Assembly: GCF_012911605.1 (NCBI RefSeq)
Contig: NZ_JAAMPT010000208.1
Location: forward strand, 351,285 to 415,284
Source: Flavobacterium solisilvae
GTDB lineage: Bacteria > Bacteroidota > Bacteroidia > Flavobacteriales > Flavobacteriaceae
DNA length: 64,000 nt
Direction of reading: 5' to 3'
The position numbers were made by a program, and so were the translations under genes. The notes beneath the pieces are model-generated. The model was not told the origin of the DNA. It saw only the letters and a program-made list of their open reading frames with translations, and made no database searches. Of this stretch, positions 15,823 to 24,649 are shown in pieces (within the stretch, counting starts at the first letter, position 1; every line of letters starts with the position of its first letter).

Positions 15823-16208
15823 TGGGAGTTATTCACAAAATCGGTAGAAGAAAATGTGCAGTTGCACGTGTTTATGTTTCTGAAGGAACAGGAAAAATTA
15901 CCGTAAACAAAAGAGAATTTAACAACTACTTCCCAACAGCTACTTTACAGTACAAAGTATTGCAACCAATGTCTATGACAAACAATGCAGAAAACTTTGA
16001 TGTAAAAGTAAATGTATATGGTGGTGGTTCTACAGGACAAGCTGAAGCTGTAAGAATGGCAATCGCTCGCGCAATGTGTGAAGTTGAAGCTGAAAACAGA
16101 GCTATCCTAAAACCAGAAGGATTACTAACAAGAGATCCAAGAATGGTTGAACGTAAAAAATTCGGTCAGAAAAAAGCACGTAAGAGATTCCAATTCTCAA
16201 AACGTTAA
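15822..16208 (+). CDS. rpsI: 30S ribosomal protein S9
   Basis: A 128-residue uS9 protein: IGRRKCAVARVYVSEGTGKI at the N-terminus, VYGGGSTGQAEAVRMAIARA in the centre, and the C-terminal tail KARKRFQFSKR that reaches the P-site tRNA. The start overlaps the rplM stop codon by one base. The usual L13-S9 pair is intact. Confidence 0.98.
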   Translation: MGVIHKIGRRKCAVARVYVSEGTGKITVNKREFNNYFPTATLQYKVLQPMSMTNNAENFDVKVNVYGGGSTGQAEAVRMAIARAMCEVEAENRAILKPEGLLTRDPRMVERKKFGQKKARKRFQFSKR

Positions 16209-16362
16209 TATTCAGATTTTTTTACAAATTAAAATTGAAATTAATAAAGTTGCCGATATTCTTTTTGACGAAAAAGGAATTAGTTTAGCATCTAAATTTT
16301 CAAGACGAACGAAAGTAACTACTTGAAAATTGCTATAACAACGGAACGTAAACTATTACACA

Positions 16363-17148
16363 ATGGCAAACAAAATTGAAGTTAAAGATTTATTAGAAGC
16401 AGGTGTTCACTTTGGACACATGACTCGTAAATGGGATCCAAATATGGCTCCATACATTTATATGGAAAGAAATGGTATTCATATCATCAATCTATATAAA
16501 ACTGCAGCTAAAATTGAAGAAGCTAACGAAGCTTTGAAAAAAATTGCTGCATCGGGTAGAAAAGTACTTTTCGTAGCTACCAAAAAACAAGCAAAAGACA
16601 TCGTAGCTGAAAAAGCTGCAGCTTGTAACATGCCTTACATCACTGAAAGATGGCCAGGTGGAATGTTGACTAACTTTGTTACTATCCGTAAAGCTGTTAA
16701 AAAAATGGCTTCTATCGATAAAATGAAGAAAGACGGAACATTCATGACACTTTCTAAAAAAGAAAGATTACAAGTTGATCGTCTACGTGCTAAATTAGAG
16801 AAGAACTTAGGTTCTATCGCTGACATGTCTAGATTACCTGCTGCATTATTCGTAGTAGATATCAAAGCTGAACACATCGCAGTAAAAGAAGCACAAAAAT
16901 TAAACATTCCAGTTTTCGCAATGGTTGATACTAACTCTGATCCACGTGAAGTAGATTACGTTATCCCAGCCAATGATGATGCTTCAAAATCAATTGATAA
17001 AATTTTATCTTTAGTTACTGATGCTGTAAAAGACGGATTAGCAAACAGAACTTCTGACAAAGAAGTTGATGCTCCAGAAGTTGAAACAGCTGTTGCTGAA
17101 GTTGCTGCTCCAGAAGTAGAAGCTACAGAAACTAAATCTGAAGAATAA
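16363..17148 (+). CDS. rpsB: 30S ribosomal protein S2
   Basis: A 261-residue uS2 protein: LLEAGVHFGHMTRKWDPNMA, ITERWPGGMLTNFVTIRKAV and VFAMVDTNSDPREVDYVIPA are all conserved. The last 35 residues are an acidic tail rich in Glu, Val and Ala (EVETAVAEVAAPEVEATETK), longer than in E. coli and typical for Bacteroidota. The 154 bases between rpsI and rpsB contain no clear promoter but could fold as a leader. In many bacteria S2 represses its own operon with tsf. Confidence 0.98.
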   Translation: MANKIEVKDLLEAGVHFGHMTRKWDPNMAPYIYMERNGIHIINLYKTAAKIEEANEALKKIAASGRKVLFVATKKQAKDIVAEKAAACNMPYITERWPGGMLTNFVTIRKAVKKMASIDKMKKDGTFMTLSKKERLQVDRLRAKLEKNLGSIADMSRLPAALFVVDIKAEHIAVKEAQKLNIPVFAMVDTNSDPREVDYVIPANDDASKSIDKILSLVTDAVKDGLANRTSDKEVDAPEVETAVAEVAAPEVEATETKSEE

Positions 17149-17160
17149 ATCAACAACATA

Positions 17161-17230
17161 ATTACGAATTATGAGTTTCGAATTGCGTTGTTTTGGCGTA
17201 ATTTTTAATTCGTAATTCGTAATTTTTTTT
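17161..17230 (+). repeat. Inverted repeat between rpsB and tsf
   Basis: ATTACGAATTA (17161-17171) pairs with TAATTCGTAAT (17206-17216), which is partly duplicated (CGTAATT twice) and followed by eight T residues. It resembles a leaky terminator that could lower tsf transcription relative to rpsB, or a decayed intergenic repeat. Confidence 0.5.
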
Positions 17231-17265
17231 AAAGAATTTTTTAATCTTAAAATATAAAAAACAAA

Positions 17266-18228
17266 ATGGCAACAATTACTGCTGCAGACGTAAATAAATT
17301 AAGACAATCTACAGGTGCCGGAATGATGGACTGTAAAAAAGCTTTAGTTGAAGCTGATGGAGATTTCGATAAAGCAATACAAATCCTTAGAGAAAAAGGA
17401 CAAAAAGTTGCTGCTAATCGTTCTGACCGTGAGTCTTCTGAAGGTGCTGCTGTTTCTTTTGTTAATGCAGACAATACAAAAGGAGCTATCATTACTTTAA
17501 ACTGTGAAACAGATTTCGTAGGTAAAAACGAAGCTTTCGTAACTTTAGCTAAAGATTTAGTAGAAAGAGCAATCAACTTCTCTTCTAAAGAAGAATTTTT
17601 AGCATCAGATTTCAACGGAATTACGGTTGCTGAAAAATTAATCGAGCAAACTGGTGTTATCGGTGAAAAAATCGAAATCGGTGGTTTTGAAATCTTAGAA
17701 GGTGCATTCGTTGGATCTTATGTTCACGTGAACAAAATTGCTGCTTTAACAGCTATTTCTGCTAAAGTTGACAACGCTGAAACATTAACAAAAGATATCT
17801 CTATGCAAGTTGCTTCAATGGGAGCTGACACATTATCTTACAAAGATTTTGATCCTGCTTTCGTTGCCTCAGAACTTGCTGCTCGTATTGCTGTAATCGA
17901 AAAAGAAAACGAAGAAGCTGCACGTTTAGGAAAAACATTGAAAAACGTTCCTAAATACATCTCTTTCTCTCAATTAACTCCAGAAGTTATCAAACAAGCA
18001 GAAGAAGATGCAAAAGCTGAATTAAAAGCAGAAGGTAAACCAGAGGCAATTTGGGACAAAATCCTTCCAGGAAAAGTAGCTCGTTTTATTTCTGACAATA
18101 CTACTTTAGATCAAGAAAAAGCATTATTAGATCAAAACTTCATCAAAGATGACAGTAAAAAAGTAGCTGATTATGTTAAAGGATTTAATGTAGAAATCAC
18201 TGGTTTCAAACGTGTTTCTTTAGGATAA
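17266..18228 (+). CDS. tsf: Elongation factor Ts
   Basis: A 320-residue nucleotide exchange factor for EF-Tu. The N-terminal UBA-like module reads NKLRQSTGAGMMDCKKALVE, followed by the TDFVGKNEAF motif that contacts EF-Tu, and core repeats up to IPGK-like sequence ILPGKVARFISDNTTLDQEK. The length is larger than the 283 residues of E. coli because of one inserted segment near 130-240 that is usual in Bacteroidota. It is followed by a strong terminator. Confidence 0.98.
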   Translation: MATITAADVNKLRQSTGAGMMDCKKALVEADGDFDKAIQILREKGQKVAANRSDRESSEGAAVSFVNADNTKGAIITLNCETDFVGKNEAFVTLAKDLVERAINFSSKEEFLASDFNGITVAEKLIEQTGVIGEKIEIGGFEILEGAFVGSYVHVNKIAALTAISAKVDNAETLTKDISMQVASMGADTLSYKDFDPAFVASELAARIAVIEKENEEAARLGKTLKNVPKYISFSQLTPEVIKQAEEDAKAELKAEGKPEAIWDKILPGKVARFISDNTTLDQEKALLDQNFIKDDSKKVADYVKGFNVEITGFKRVSLG

Positions 18229-18251
18229 TATAGTATCAAATTTTAGATAGT

Positions 18252-18283
18252 AACCTCGTTTCTTAATTGAAACGAGGTTTTTT
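18252..18283 (+). terminator. Intrinsic terminator after tsf
   Basis: AACCTCGTTTC, TTAATT loop, GAAACGAGGTT, followed by T residues: a perfect 11-bp stem. Confidence 0.93.
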
Positions 18284-18304
18284 GTTTTTTGGAGCAACAG
18301 GTTT

Positions 18305-18511
18305 ATGCTTTTTGCTATATTTTTTTGCATAACCCTAATTGGATACAGAATTACCCCGATAGGATACTTTGTTATTGTTATAGGATACTTGATTACTCCA
18401 GTTGGATATTTAGTTCATACGGATGGAAGCTTTATCTTTTTAGTAATATTGTGTTTTGATGTAATAGGATGGATTTTTACCCCAATGAAATGCTTATTTA
18501 CCCTAACTTGA
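18305..18511 (+). CDS. Doubtful 68-residue hydrophobic heptapeptide-repeat protein
   Basis: The ORF reads the 21-bp repeat in phase, giving heptapeptides such as LIGYRIT, PIGYFVI, VIGYLIT and PVGYLVH, later VIGWIFT. The product would be almost wholly hydrophobic, like a membrane peptide. There is no promoter match of good quality and it starts right after the tsf terminator. Because the repeat runs beyond the stop codon, coding is uncertain; the open frame may simply follow from a 21-base period that lacks stop codons in this frame. Confidence 0.3.
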   Translation: MLFAIFFCITLIGYRITPIGYFVIVIGYLITPVGYLVHTDGSFIFLVILCFDVIGWIFTPMKCLFTLT

Positions 18512-18530
18512 TGAGCAGTTTATGGGGTAT
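18330..18530 (+). repeat. Degenerate tandem repeat with a 21-bp period
   Basis: GGATAC-like cores fall at 18341, 18362, 18383, 18404, 18425 (GGAAGC), 18467 (GGATGG), 18488 and 18509, all on one 21-base register, with the unit roughly CCNATWGGATACTTNRTTA. The unit at 18446 is badly decayed. The register continues past the stop codon of the ORF it overlaps, so the repeat is a property of the DNA and not only of the encoded peptide. Confidence 0.8.
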
Positions 18531-18698
18531 TATTTACTATAACTCTTATGAAATTGAATAATTGTATGTTGATGTTTCACTTTTTTTTGGTTAAAAATTT
18601 GTTAATGTAGTATTTTTCAGTTTTTTTGGCATTTGGTTTGTAATTTGATTGATAGCAAGATGTTGCTAAGTATTATTTCCAATCAAAAAATTATTATT

Positions 18699-19358
18699 AT
18701 GAATGCAAATGTTAAAATTGAAGAGATTGCACCATTGGGAGATTTTGTTTTAACGAGTTATACTCGTGATTTTGGAGCAATAGAGAGTAAGTTTCCAAAA
18801 CTAAATGCTGATTTTAAGGCAGAATTTGAAGCTAAATTGGCTCTTGTTAAAGATTTAGAGAGTAGTTTAGTTTTGACTGAACAGCAAAAAGGTGTTACTG
18901 CGAGTTTGTATGCCGAGGCAAATGAGCTTAGTAAAGAGTTGAATTTTTTGAAGGTTTATGTTAAGGATGCTGGTTTGAATTTTGGTGTTGTTTTACCCTT
19001 GAAACAGGACTTGCAGAATGGTAATATTGAAGGAGCTTTGCTAAAAATGGAAGCTGTTAAACAGTTTGTAGTTACTCATAAAACTGCATTAATGGAAGAA
19101 GGTATGCCTGCTGAATTTGATGTTGTATTAGCCAATTATAAATTGAGTATGACAACAAAAAATAATTTGCAAAATGAGATTTTGAATAATAGAAAGCAAT
19201 TGACTGAGGTGAATAAAGTTCATTATGAAGAGTTGAAGTCTATGATTAAGAAAATTTGCAGTAAGGGTAAATTAGTTTTTACAAAAACTGTTTATGAGGA
19301 TGAATATGTAGTGACGAAGGTAGCTCAACGAATGCGTGCTGCAAAACGTACAGCATAA
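18699..19358 (+). CDS. Predicted helical / coiled-coil protein of unknown function
   Basis: I do not recognise this 219-residue protein. It begins MNANVKIEEIAPLGDFVLTS and is mostly alpha-helical with many Leu, Lys and Glu residues; KNNLQNEILNNRKQLTEVNK and the stretch around EFEAKLALVKDLESSLVLTE suggest coiled coils. There is no signal peptide or membrane segment. The C-terminus is basic (KVAQRMRAAKRTA). I chose the ATG at 18699; the open frame extends upstream to 18633 but that part has no conserved-looking character. It stands alone and is followed by a terminator. Base composition is slightly richer in G than its neighbours, which fits an accessory gene. Confidence 0.72.
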   Translation: MNANVKIEEIAPLGDFVLTSYTRDFGAIESKFPKLNADFKAEFEAKLALVKDLESSLVLTEQQKGVTASLYAEANELSKELNFLKVYVKDAGLNFGVVLPLKQDLQNGNIEGALLKMEAVKQFVVTHKTALMEEGMPAEFDVVLANYKLSMTTKNNLQNEILNNRKQLTEVNKVHYEELKSMIKKICSKGKLVFTKTVYEDEYVVTKVAQRMRAAKRTA

Positions 19359-19378
19359 TGATTTTGTGATTTAGATTT

Positions 19379-19409
19379 TAAAAGGTTTGCGATAGCAAGC
19401 CTTTTTTTT
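19379..19409 (+). terminator. Intrinsic terminator
   Basis: AAGGTTTGC, GATA loop, GCAAGCCTT with one G-T pair, followed by a T-run. Confidence 0.88.
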
Positions 19410-19491
19410 TAATTTTAAGTTAAATTTTTTTATATAAAATATTGTTATAAATTGTCAATGTTTTATTACTAACTACATAACTTATTATCTT

Positions 19492-19673
19492 ATGAAACAA
19501 GCAAACAACGTTCAATGGATTTTTAATACCATTACTTTTTTATTAATCATGTTGTTGTCTAATGACATCAATAGCCAAGAACAGCTTGACAAACAACTAT
19601 TAACGGAACTTATTTTATTAAGTTTACTGATAGTTCAAAAACTGTAACCAAAGTGGTAGTAATAAAAAAATAA
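19492..19673 (+). pseudogene. Remnant of a T9SS cargo gene: signal peptide joined out of frame to a sorting-domain tail
   Basis: From the ATG at 19492 frame 1 gives MKQANNVQWIFNTITFLLIM and a typical exported N-terminus up to INSQEQLDKQ, then meets a stop at 19645. In another frame of the same stretch, from about 19592, the sequence reads TINGTYFIKFTDSSKTVTKV and ends VVVIKK at the TAA of 19671: this is the end of a T9SS type A sorting domain (GTYFIK, then a terminal KK). The body of the protein is gone and the two ends are out of frame, so this is a deleted gene. It lies four bases before the start of the next T9SS gene. Confidence 0.7.
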
Positions 19674-19676
19674 ACT

Positions 19677-21179
19677 ATGAAAAATATATTTTTCTTATTA
19701 TTTGCTAGTAGCTGTTTTCCCCAAGCAGGTTCCTATGACACTACTTTTGGCAGTAACGGCAAATCAACTCATTGTCTAGAGGAATGGCAAACGTATAATA
19801 ATATGGATGCCGATTTTCAATCTACTGGCAAAATAATTAGTTACAGTACAAACTACAGTGCCGTAGGAGCTAGTTTAGTTCGGTGGAATACTAACGGTAG
19901 TTTAGATACTACTTTTGGGGTTAATGGATTTATAAATTTTATGCAATCGGGTGTATTTATAAATGGCGGACACCTACCTTTCGATATGGTAATTCAACCT
20001 GATGATAAAATTATCATTATGGGGACGCAACAAAATGATGTTTATTATAATTCCTTCTGGGTAGCCCGACTACTCCCCAATGGAGAATTGGATACCAGTT
20101 TTAATGGCACTGGTTATAAAGATGTTCTTTTTGGAACGACACAAGGTGGTGGCACGTGTGTTGCATTACAACCCGATGGAAAGATACTTCTTGGAGGTTC
20201 ATCGGGTAATACAGCCGACTTGTTTGCCGTGGCACGATTGAATAGTGATGGTTCTTTTGATACCGATTTTGGCATAAATGGTAAAACACAAATTGCGTTT
20301 AATGGTACTGAAAGCTTTATACAGAGTATGGCACTGCAAGCTGATGGTAAAATAGTTTTGGGTGGTTATACCGTTGCACCTACTAAAGATTTTGCTTTAG
20401 CAAGGATAAACAGCAACGGAACATTAGATACCACTTTTGGTACCAACGGAAAAATGATAACTACACTCAGTACTACACATGGAGATGTTATTACTGATTT
20501 AATTATAGAACCTGATGGTAAAATTGTAGCTGGAGGCATTTATTCTTATGAGTTTAACTCAAGAGTGTGTTTGGTTCGTTATACTTCTAGTGGTAGCATA
20601 GATAACAGTTTTGGAACAAATGGGATTTTTATTAATGCCAATTATTACAGTCGAAATTGTAGTTTGGCCCGTCAGCTTGATGGTAAATTCGTTTCAGCCA
20701 GTGGTTGGGATGGAACTTATTTTATAGTAGCTCGGTATAATAATAATGGAACTCTTGATACTGCTTTTGGAGATACTGGTTATGTAAATGCTTTTTATGG
20801 TTATGCAGCTAAAATACTTTTACAATCTGATGATAAAATAGTTGTTACTGGCACAATATTTAATTCTGACGATCAAGTGTGTACTGCCATAATTCGTTTG
20901 AATCCTGGAACATTAAGTGTTGAGGAATTTGAGGATGAAGAAGTGGTTGTTTATCCTAATCCAAGTAACGGAATATTTCAGTTGACTTTTAATGAAGCTT
21001 TTTCTGAAAAAATTGAATACTCGGTTTATGATGTATTGGGTAAAATAATAGTAGAGAAAGAGAATTCAAACGACTTAGATGCAACTGAAGTAAATCTTGA
21101 GAATTATCCTGCCGGAATTTATTTGCTTCGTATGAAAATAGGCGAGGTTGTGGTAAACAAAAAGCTTTTGAAAAATTAA
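19677..21179 (+). CDS. Secreted delta-60 repeat protein with T9SS type A sorting domain
   Basis: A 500-residue exported protein. After signal peptide MKNIFFLLFASSCFPQ there are about seven copies of the delta-60 repeat (about 20-410), each with an L.PDGKI segment and an ARLNSDGSFDTDFG.NGK segment, for example GTLDTTFGTNGKMITTLSTT. These repeats are predicted to form a beta-propeller-like structure. The C-terminal 80 residues are a T9SS sorting domain: VYPNPSNGIFQLTF, NYPAGIYLLRMKIG and KLLKN. The product is expected to be exported by the SprA system. Its ligand is unknown. The gene sits directly after a T9SS gene remnant. Confidence 0.87.
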   Translation: MKNIFFLLFASSCFPQAGSYDTTFGSNGKSTHCLEEWQTYNNMDADFQSTGKIISYSTNYSAVGASLVRWNTNGSLDTTFGVNGFINFMQSGVFINGGHLPFDMVIQPDDKIIIMGTQQNDVYYNSFWVARLLPNGELDTSFNGTGYKDVLFGTTQGGGTCVALQPDGKILLGGSSGNTADLFAVARLNSDGSFDTDFGINGKTQIAFNGTESFIQSMALQADGKIVLGGYTVAPTKDFALARINSNGTLDTTFGTNGKMITTLSTTHGDVITDLIIEPDGKIVAGGIYSYEFNSRVCLVRYTSSGSIDNSFGTNGIFINANYYSRNCSLARQLDGKFVSASGWDGTYFIVARYNNNGTLDTAFGDTGYVNAFYGYAAKILLQSDDKIVVTGTIFNSDDQVCTAIIRLNPGTLSVEEFEDEEVVVYPNPSNGIFQLTFNEAFSEKIEYSVYDVLGKIIVEKENSNDLDATEVNLENYPAGIYLLRMKIGEVVVNKKLLKN

Positions 21180-21184
21180 ACACA

Positions 21185-21223
21185 AAACAAAACCCCAATT
21201 CAATCAGAATTGGGGTTTTGTTT
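21185..21223. terminator. Bidirectional terminator between convergent genes
   Basis: AAACAAAACCCCAATT pairs perfectly with AATTGGGGTTTTGTTT (16 bp) around a 7-base loop, with A/T runs on both sides. Confidence 0.93.
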
Positions 21224-21228
21224 GATAT

Positions 21229-23343
21229 TTACCTCGTAACTCTAAAATTCCTTGCTCGCATCAATGCATCGCTTGTTGCAGCTTTTCCGCGGTATTTTTT
21301 ATAGGCAATTTCAGGATCAATTGTATTTCCTATGCTGAAAACATTTTCCAATAAACGTTTGGAAACTTCTTTGTCATATAATCCGCCTTTAGATTCTGTG
21401 AAAGCTTCGGTTGCATCGGCACTAATAACATCTGCCCATAAATAACCATAATATCCAGCGGCATAATCATCGCCTGAAAAAATATGTCCAAACTGCGGAA
21501 TTCGGTGACGCATTACAATTTCCGAAGGCATTTTTAGCTCAGATAACGTTGTTTTCTCAAAATCTCTTGGATCAATTTCAGGATTTTCTAATAAATGTAA
21601 TTTCATGTCAACCAAAGCGCTCGAAATGGTTTCTACGGTCGAAAAGCCTTCGTTGAACGTTGCTGCATCTTCAATTCGTTTTACTAAAGTCATTGGCATT
21701 GGTTCTTTCGTTTGATAATGCAAAGCAAATTTATTCAACACTTCTGGCGTTGATAACCAACGTTCCAAAATTTGCGATGGAAATTCAACATAATCTCTTG
21801 GCGTATTTGTTCCCGATAAACTTGGATAGGTAACATCCGAACACAATCCATGTAACGCGTGACCAAATTCATGGAAAAGTGTCGAAGCATCATCCCACGA
21901 AATCAGGATTGGTTCGTTGTCATTTCCTTTGATGAAATTACAATTATTGGAAACCAATGTTAAAACTTCGCCATCAACTCGGCTTTGTTCTCTATAAGCT
22001 GTCATCCAAGCGCCAGAACGTTTCCCTTTTCGTGCATAAGGATCAAAATAGAATAACCCAACCGTTTTTCCAGAATTTTTACGTGAAACTTCCCAAACGC
22101 GAACGTCTTGATGAAAAACAGGAACATTATTTACTTGTTTGAAATTCAAATTGAAAACTTCGCCAGCAACCCAAAACATTCCTTCGCGGAGTTTTTCTAA
22201 CTGCAAATAAGGTTTGATTTGATTAGCATCGACATCATATTTTTCTTTGCGAACTTTTTCGGCATAATAGCGATAATCCCAAGGTGCAATTTTAAATTTT
22301 CCGCCTTCGACTTCAACCATTTTTTGCATTTCGGCTACATCTTCATGTGCTTTTGCCACAGCTGGTTGCCAAACGGATAGCATCAATTCCATTGTTTTTT
22401 CAGGATTTTGTGCCATCGTATTAGACAAACTCCAATCGGCAAAGGTTTTAAAACCTAACAATTTTGCCTTTTGAGCACGAAGCTTTAATATCTGAACTAG
22501 AATAGCATTGTTGTTGTTTTCGTTGGAATTATCGCCACGTTTTACAAAAATGTCAAATGCTTTTTCGCGCAAATCTCTTCGGGATGAAAACGTCAAAAAT
22601 GGTTCAATCGATGAACGCGTGTTGGCAATGCAACCTTTTACTTCTAGTTTTCTTTCTTTGGCTTCGGCAATTGCCGCATTTTTTAATTCGGCTGGTAAAC
22701 CTTCAAAATCGGCTTCGGTTTTTAATTCCAAATAATAATTGCTTTCATCGGCTAATTGATTTTGACTAAACTTGGTAAAAAGTGATGCCAATTCCTGATT
22801 GATTTTGGCAACTTTGGCTTTGCTTTCCGCAGATGCTTTTGCGCCTTCGCGAACAAAATTGGCATAATGATACCAAACCAAACGTTGTTGTTCGCCAGTT
22901 AATTTACTTTTATCTTTTGAGTTGTAAATGGTTTCTATTCGCTCAAACAACTTTTTGTTTTGGTAAATTTTACTGTTCAATTCTGAAAACAATGGCGTAA
23001 CTTCTACTTCGATGGGTTCAAATTCGGGCGTATTCAAATTGGAACTGTAGATGTCAAAAACAGCTTTTGCCTGACTTAATTTTTTTCCTGCTTTTTCCAT
23101 GGCAACGATGGTGTTTTCAAATGTAGCAGGTTTTGGATTGTTGGCAATTGTGTTGTATTCGTCTAGTTTTTCTTGAATTGCAATTTTTATTGCGGGTTTT
23201 AAATCAGAGATTTTATATTCGTTAAAGGCTGGAACGCCACCATAATTTCCGGTCCAGTTTTTTAATAACGGGTTTTGATTGTTCTGTGCTTCGGCAGTAA
23301 TAATTGGAATACTCATAAGCAAGGTTGCTATTATTTTTTTCAT
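21229..23343 (-). CDS. Exported M3-family metallopeptidase (peptidyl-dipeptidase Dcp type)
   Basis: A 704-residue zinc peptidase of the M3 (thimet oligopeptidase) family. Signal peptide MKKIIATLLMSIPIITAEAQ; alpha-helical N-terminal half; catalytic motif LFHEFGHALHGL near residue 490 (HExxH), with the third zinc ligand Glu in the helix about 25-30 residues later (DYVEFPSQILERW). The C-terminal substrate-binding residues include GHIFSGDDYAAGYYGYLWAD. It removes dipeptides from the C-termini of short peptides, here most likely in the periplasm. The length and all catalytic residues are normal. The gene is monocistronic. Confidence 0.94.
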   Translation of the reverse strand: MKKIIATLLMSIPIITAEAQNNQNPLLKNWTGNYGGVPAFNEYKISDLKPAIKIAIQEKLDEYNTIANNPKPATFENTIVAMEKAGKKLSQAKAVFDIYSSNLNTPEFEPIEVEVTPLFSELNSKIYQNKKLFERIETIYNSKDKSKLTGEQQRLVWYHYANFVREGAKASAESKAKVAKINQELASLFTKFSQNQLADESNYYLELKTEADFEGLPAELKNAAIAEAKERKLEVKGCIANTRSSIEPFLTFSSRRDLREKAFDIFVKRGDNSNENNNNAILVQILKLRAQKAKLLGFKTFADWSLSNTMAQNPEKTMELMLSVWQPAVAKAHEDVAEMQKMVEVEGGKFKIAPWDYRYYAEKVRKEKYDVDANQIKPYLQLEKLREGMFWVAGEVFNLNFKQVNNVPVFHQDVRVWEVSRKNSGKTVGLFYFDPYARKGKRSGAWMTAYREQSRVDGEVLTLVSNNCNFIKGNDNEPILISWDDASTLFHEFGHALHGLCSDVTYPSLSGTNTPRDYVEFPSQILERWLSTPEVLNKFALHYQTKEPMPMTLVKRIEDAATFNEGFSTVETISSALVDMKLHLLENPEIDPRDFEKTTLSELKMPSEIVMRHRIPQFGHIFSGDDYAAGYYGYLWADVISADATEAFTESKGGLYDKEVSKRLLENVFSIGNTIDPEIAYKKYRGKAATSDALMRARNFRVTR

Positions 23344-23438
23344 GATTTGATTAATTTTCTCAAAAATACGAAAATAGAATTGTAATTGAATGCAAGTTAA
23401 TAACTCGTAATTAGCTATTTTTGAGAAAAGAAATTATC

Positions 23439-24089
23439 ATGTTCACTAGAAGAAAAGATACCGTTTATATTATCCTTGCTGGGATTTTTATTACCAATGC
23501 AATAGTTGCTGAACTTACTGGCGGAAAGCTAATTGACGTTTTTGGCGTTCCAATGAGTATCGGGATTTTACCTTGGCCAATTGTTTTTGTAACCACCGAT
23601 TTAATCAATGAGTATTTTGGTGAAAAAGGAGTGAAGCGATTATCACTGATTACTGCAGGATTGATCGCTTATACCTTTTTTGTGCTGTATTTTGCCATAA
23701 AAATTCCTTCTACCGGGATTAGTTCGGTAACGAGTGAGCAATTCAAATCGGTTTTTGGGCAAAGTCAGTTGATAATTGTTGGAAGTATTGCGGCATTTTT
23801 AGTATCGCAGTTGATTGATGTTACCATTTTTCATTTGGTAAAGAAACGAACAGGCAATAAAATGATTTGGCTTAGAAGTACAGGTTCAACGGTAATTTCG
23901 CAGTTTTTTGATAGTTTTATCGTTCTAGGAATTGCGTTTTATCTGCCAGGAATTATGGATTTTAAAACCTATATAATTTCGGGATTAACAGGTTATTCCG
24001 TTAAATTAGTCATTGCGATTTTAATGACGCCAATGATTTATTTAGGACATTATGTAATACAAAAATACATTTCAAAAGATGGAAAATAG
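23439..24089 (+). CDS. Queuosine precursor transporter, YhhQ family
   Basis: A 216-residue integral membrane protein with about six TM segments, for example VYIILAGIFITNAIVAELTG, GILPWPIVFVTTDLINEYFG and the region near 115-135. The family motifs PWP and TDLINEYFG are present. YhhQ proteins import preQ0 or preQ1 for queuosine synthesis in tRNA. I chose the ATG at 23439 and not the TTG at 23421, since family members start close to the first TM segment. The gene overlaps tag by 11 bases, which points to co-translation of the two. Confidence 0.93.
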   Translation: MFTRRKDTVYIILAGIFITNAIVAELTGGKLIDVFGVPMSIGILPWPIVFVTTDLINEYFGEKGVKRLSLITAGLIAYTFFVLYFAIKIPSTGISSVTSEQFKSVFGQSQLIIVGSIAAFLVSQLIDVTIFHLVKKRTGNKMIWLRSTGSTVISQFFDSFIVLGIAFYLPGIMDFKTYIISGLTGYSVKLVIAILMTPMIYLGHYVIQKYISKDGK

Positions 24090-24639
24090 AGTTCGATGTG
24101 CTTGGTGTGAAAAAGATGATTTATATAGAGATTATCACGATAACGAATGGGGAAATCCAGTTTATGACGACGAAACCATTTTTGAATTTCTAGTTTTAGA
24201 AACGTTTCAAGCTGGTTTAAGTTGGTACACGATTTTGAAGAAAAGAGAAAACTTCAGAAAAGCATTTGACAATTTTAATTATAAAAAAATCGTAAAATAC
24301 GACAAAGATAAAATTCAAGAATTGCTTCAAGACGAAGGTATAATTAGAAATAAACTGAAAGTTCGCGGAACGGTTTCTAACGCCATTGCTTTTATGAAAG
24401 TTCAGGAAGAATTTGGTAGTTTTTCAAAATACATTTGGGGTTTTACAGGCGGAAAACCAATTGACAATCAACCCAAAGTATTGCGAGATATTCAAGCAAC
24501 TTCTGCGATTTCGGATGCATTAAGTAAAGATTTAAAAAAACGCGGATTTAAATTTGTAGGTTCAACCGTTGTTTACGCACACATGCAAGCAACAGGAATG
24601 GTGAATGACCATGTGGAAACGTGCTGGAAAAGGAAGTAG
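24079..24639 (+). CDS. tag: DNA-3-methyladenine glycosylase I
   Basis: A 186-residue base-excision repair enzyme that removes 3-methyladenine from alkylated DNA. The zinc site is complete: Cys7 in RCAWC, His20 in YRDYHDNEWG, His178 and Cys182 in NDHVETCW, each exactly three residues on from the E. coli enzyme. The catalytic Glu lies in LVLETFQAGLSWYTILKKRE, the family signature. It overlaps the transporter upstream by 11 bases and is followed by an inverted repeat. Confidence 0.97.
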   Translation: MENRVRCAWCEKDDLYRDYHDNEWGNPVYDDETIFEFLVLETFQAGLSWYTILKKRENFRKAFDNFNYKKIVKYDKDKIQELLQDEGIIRNKLKVRGTVSNAIAFMKVQEEFGSFSKYIWGFTGGKPIDNQPKVLRDIQATSAISDALSKDLKKRGFKFVGSTVVYAHMQATGMVNDHVETCWKRK

Positions 24640-24649
24640 TTTTTCCAAA

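Noticed and set aside
18330..18530. CRISPR-like array
   Set aside because: The 21-base units are contiguous and degenerate, without spacers of constant length or cas genes.
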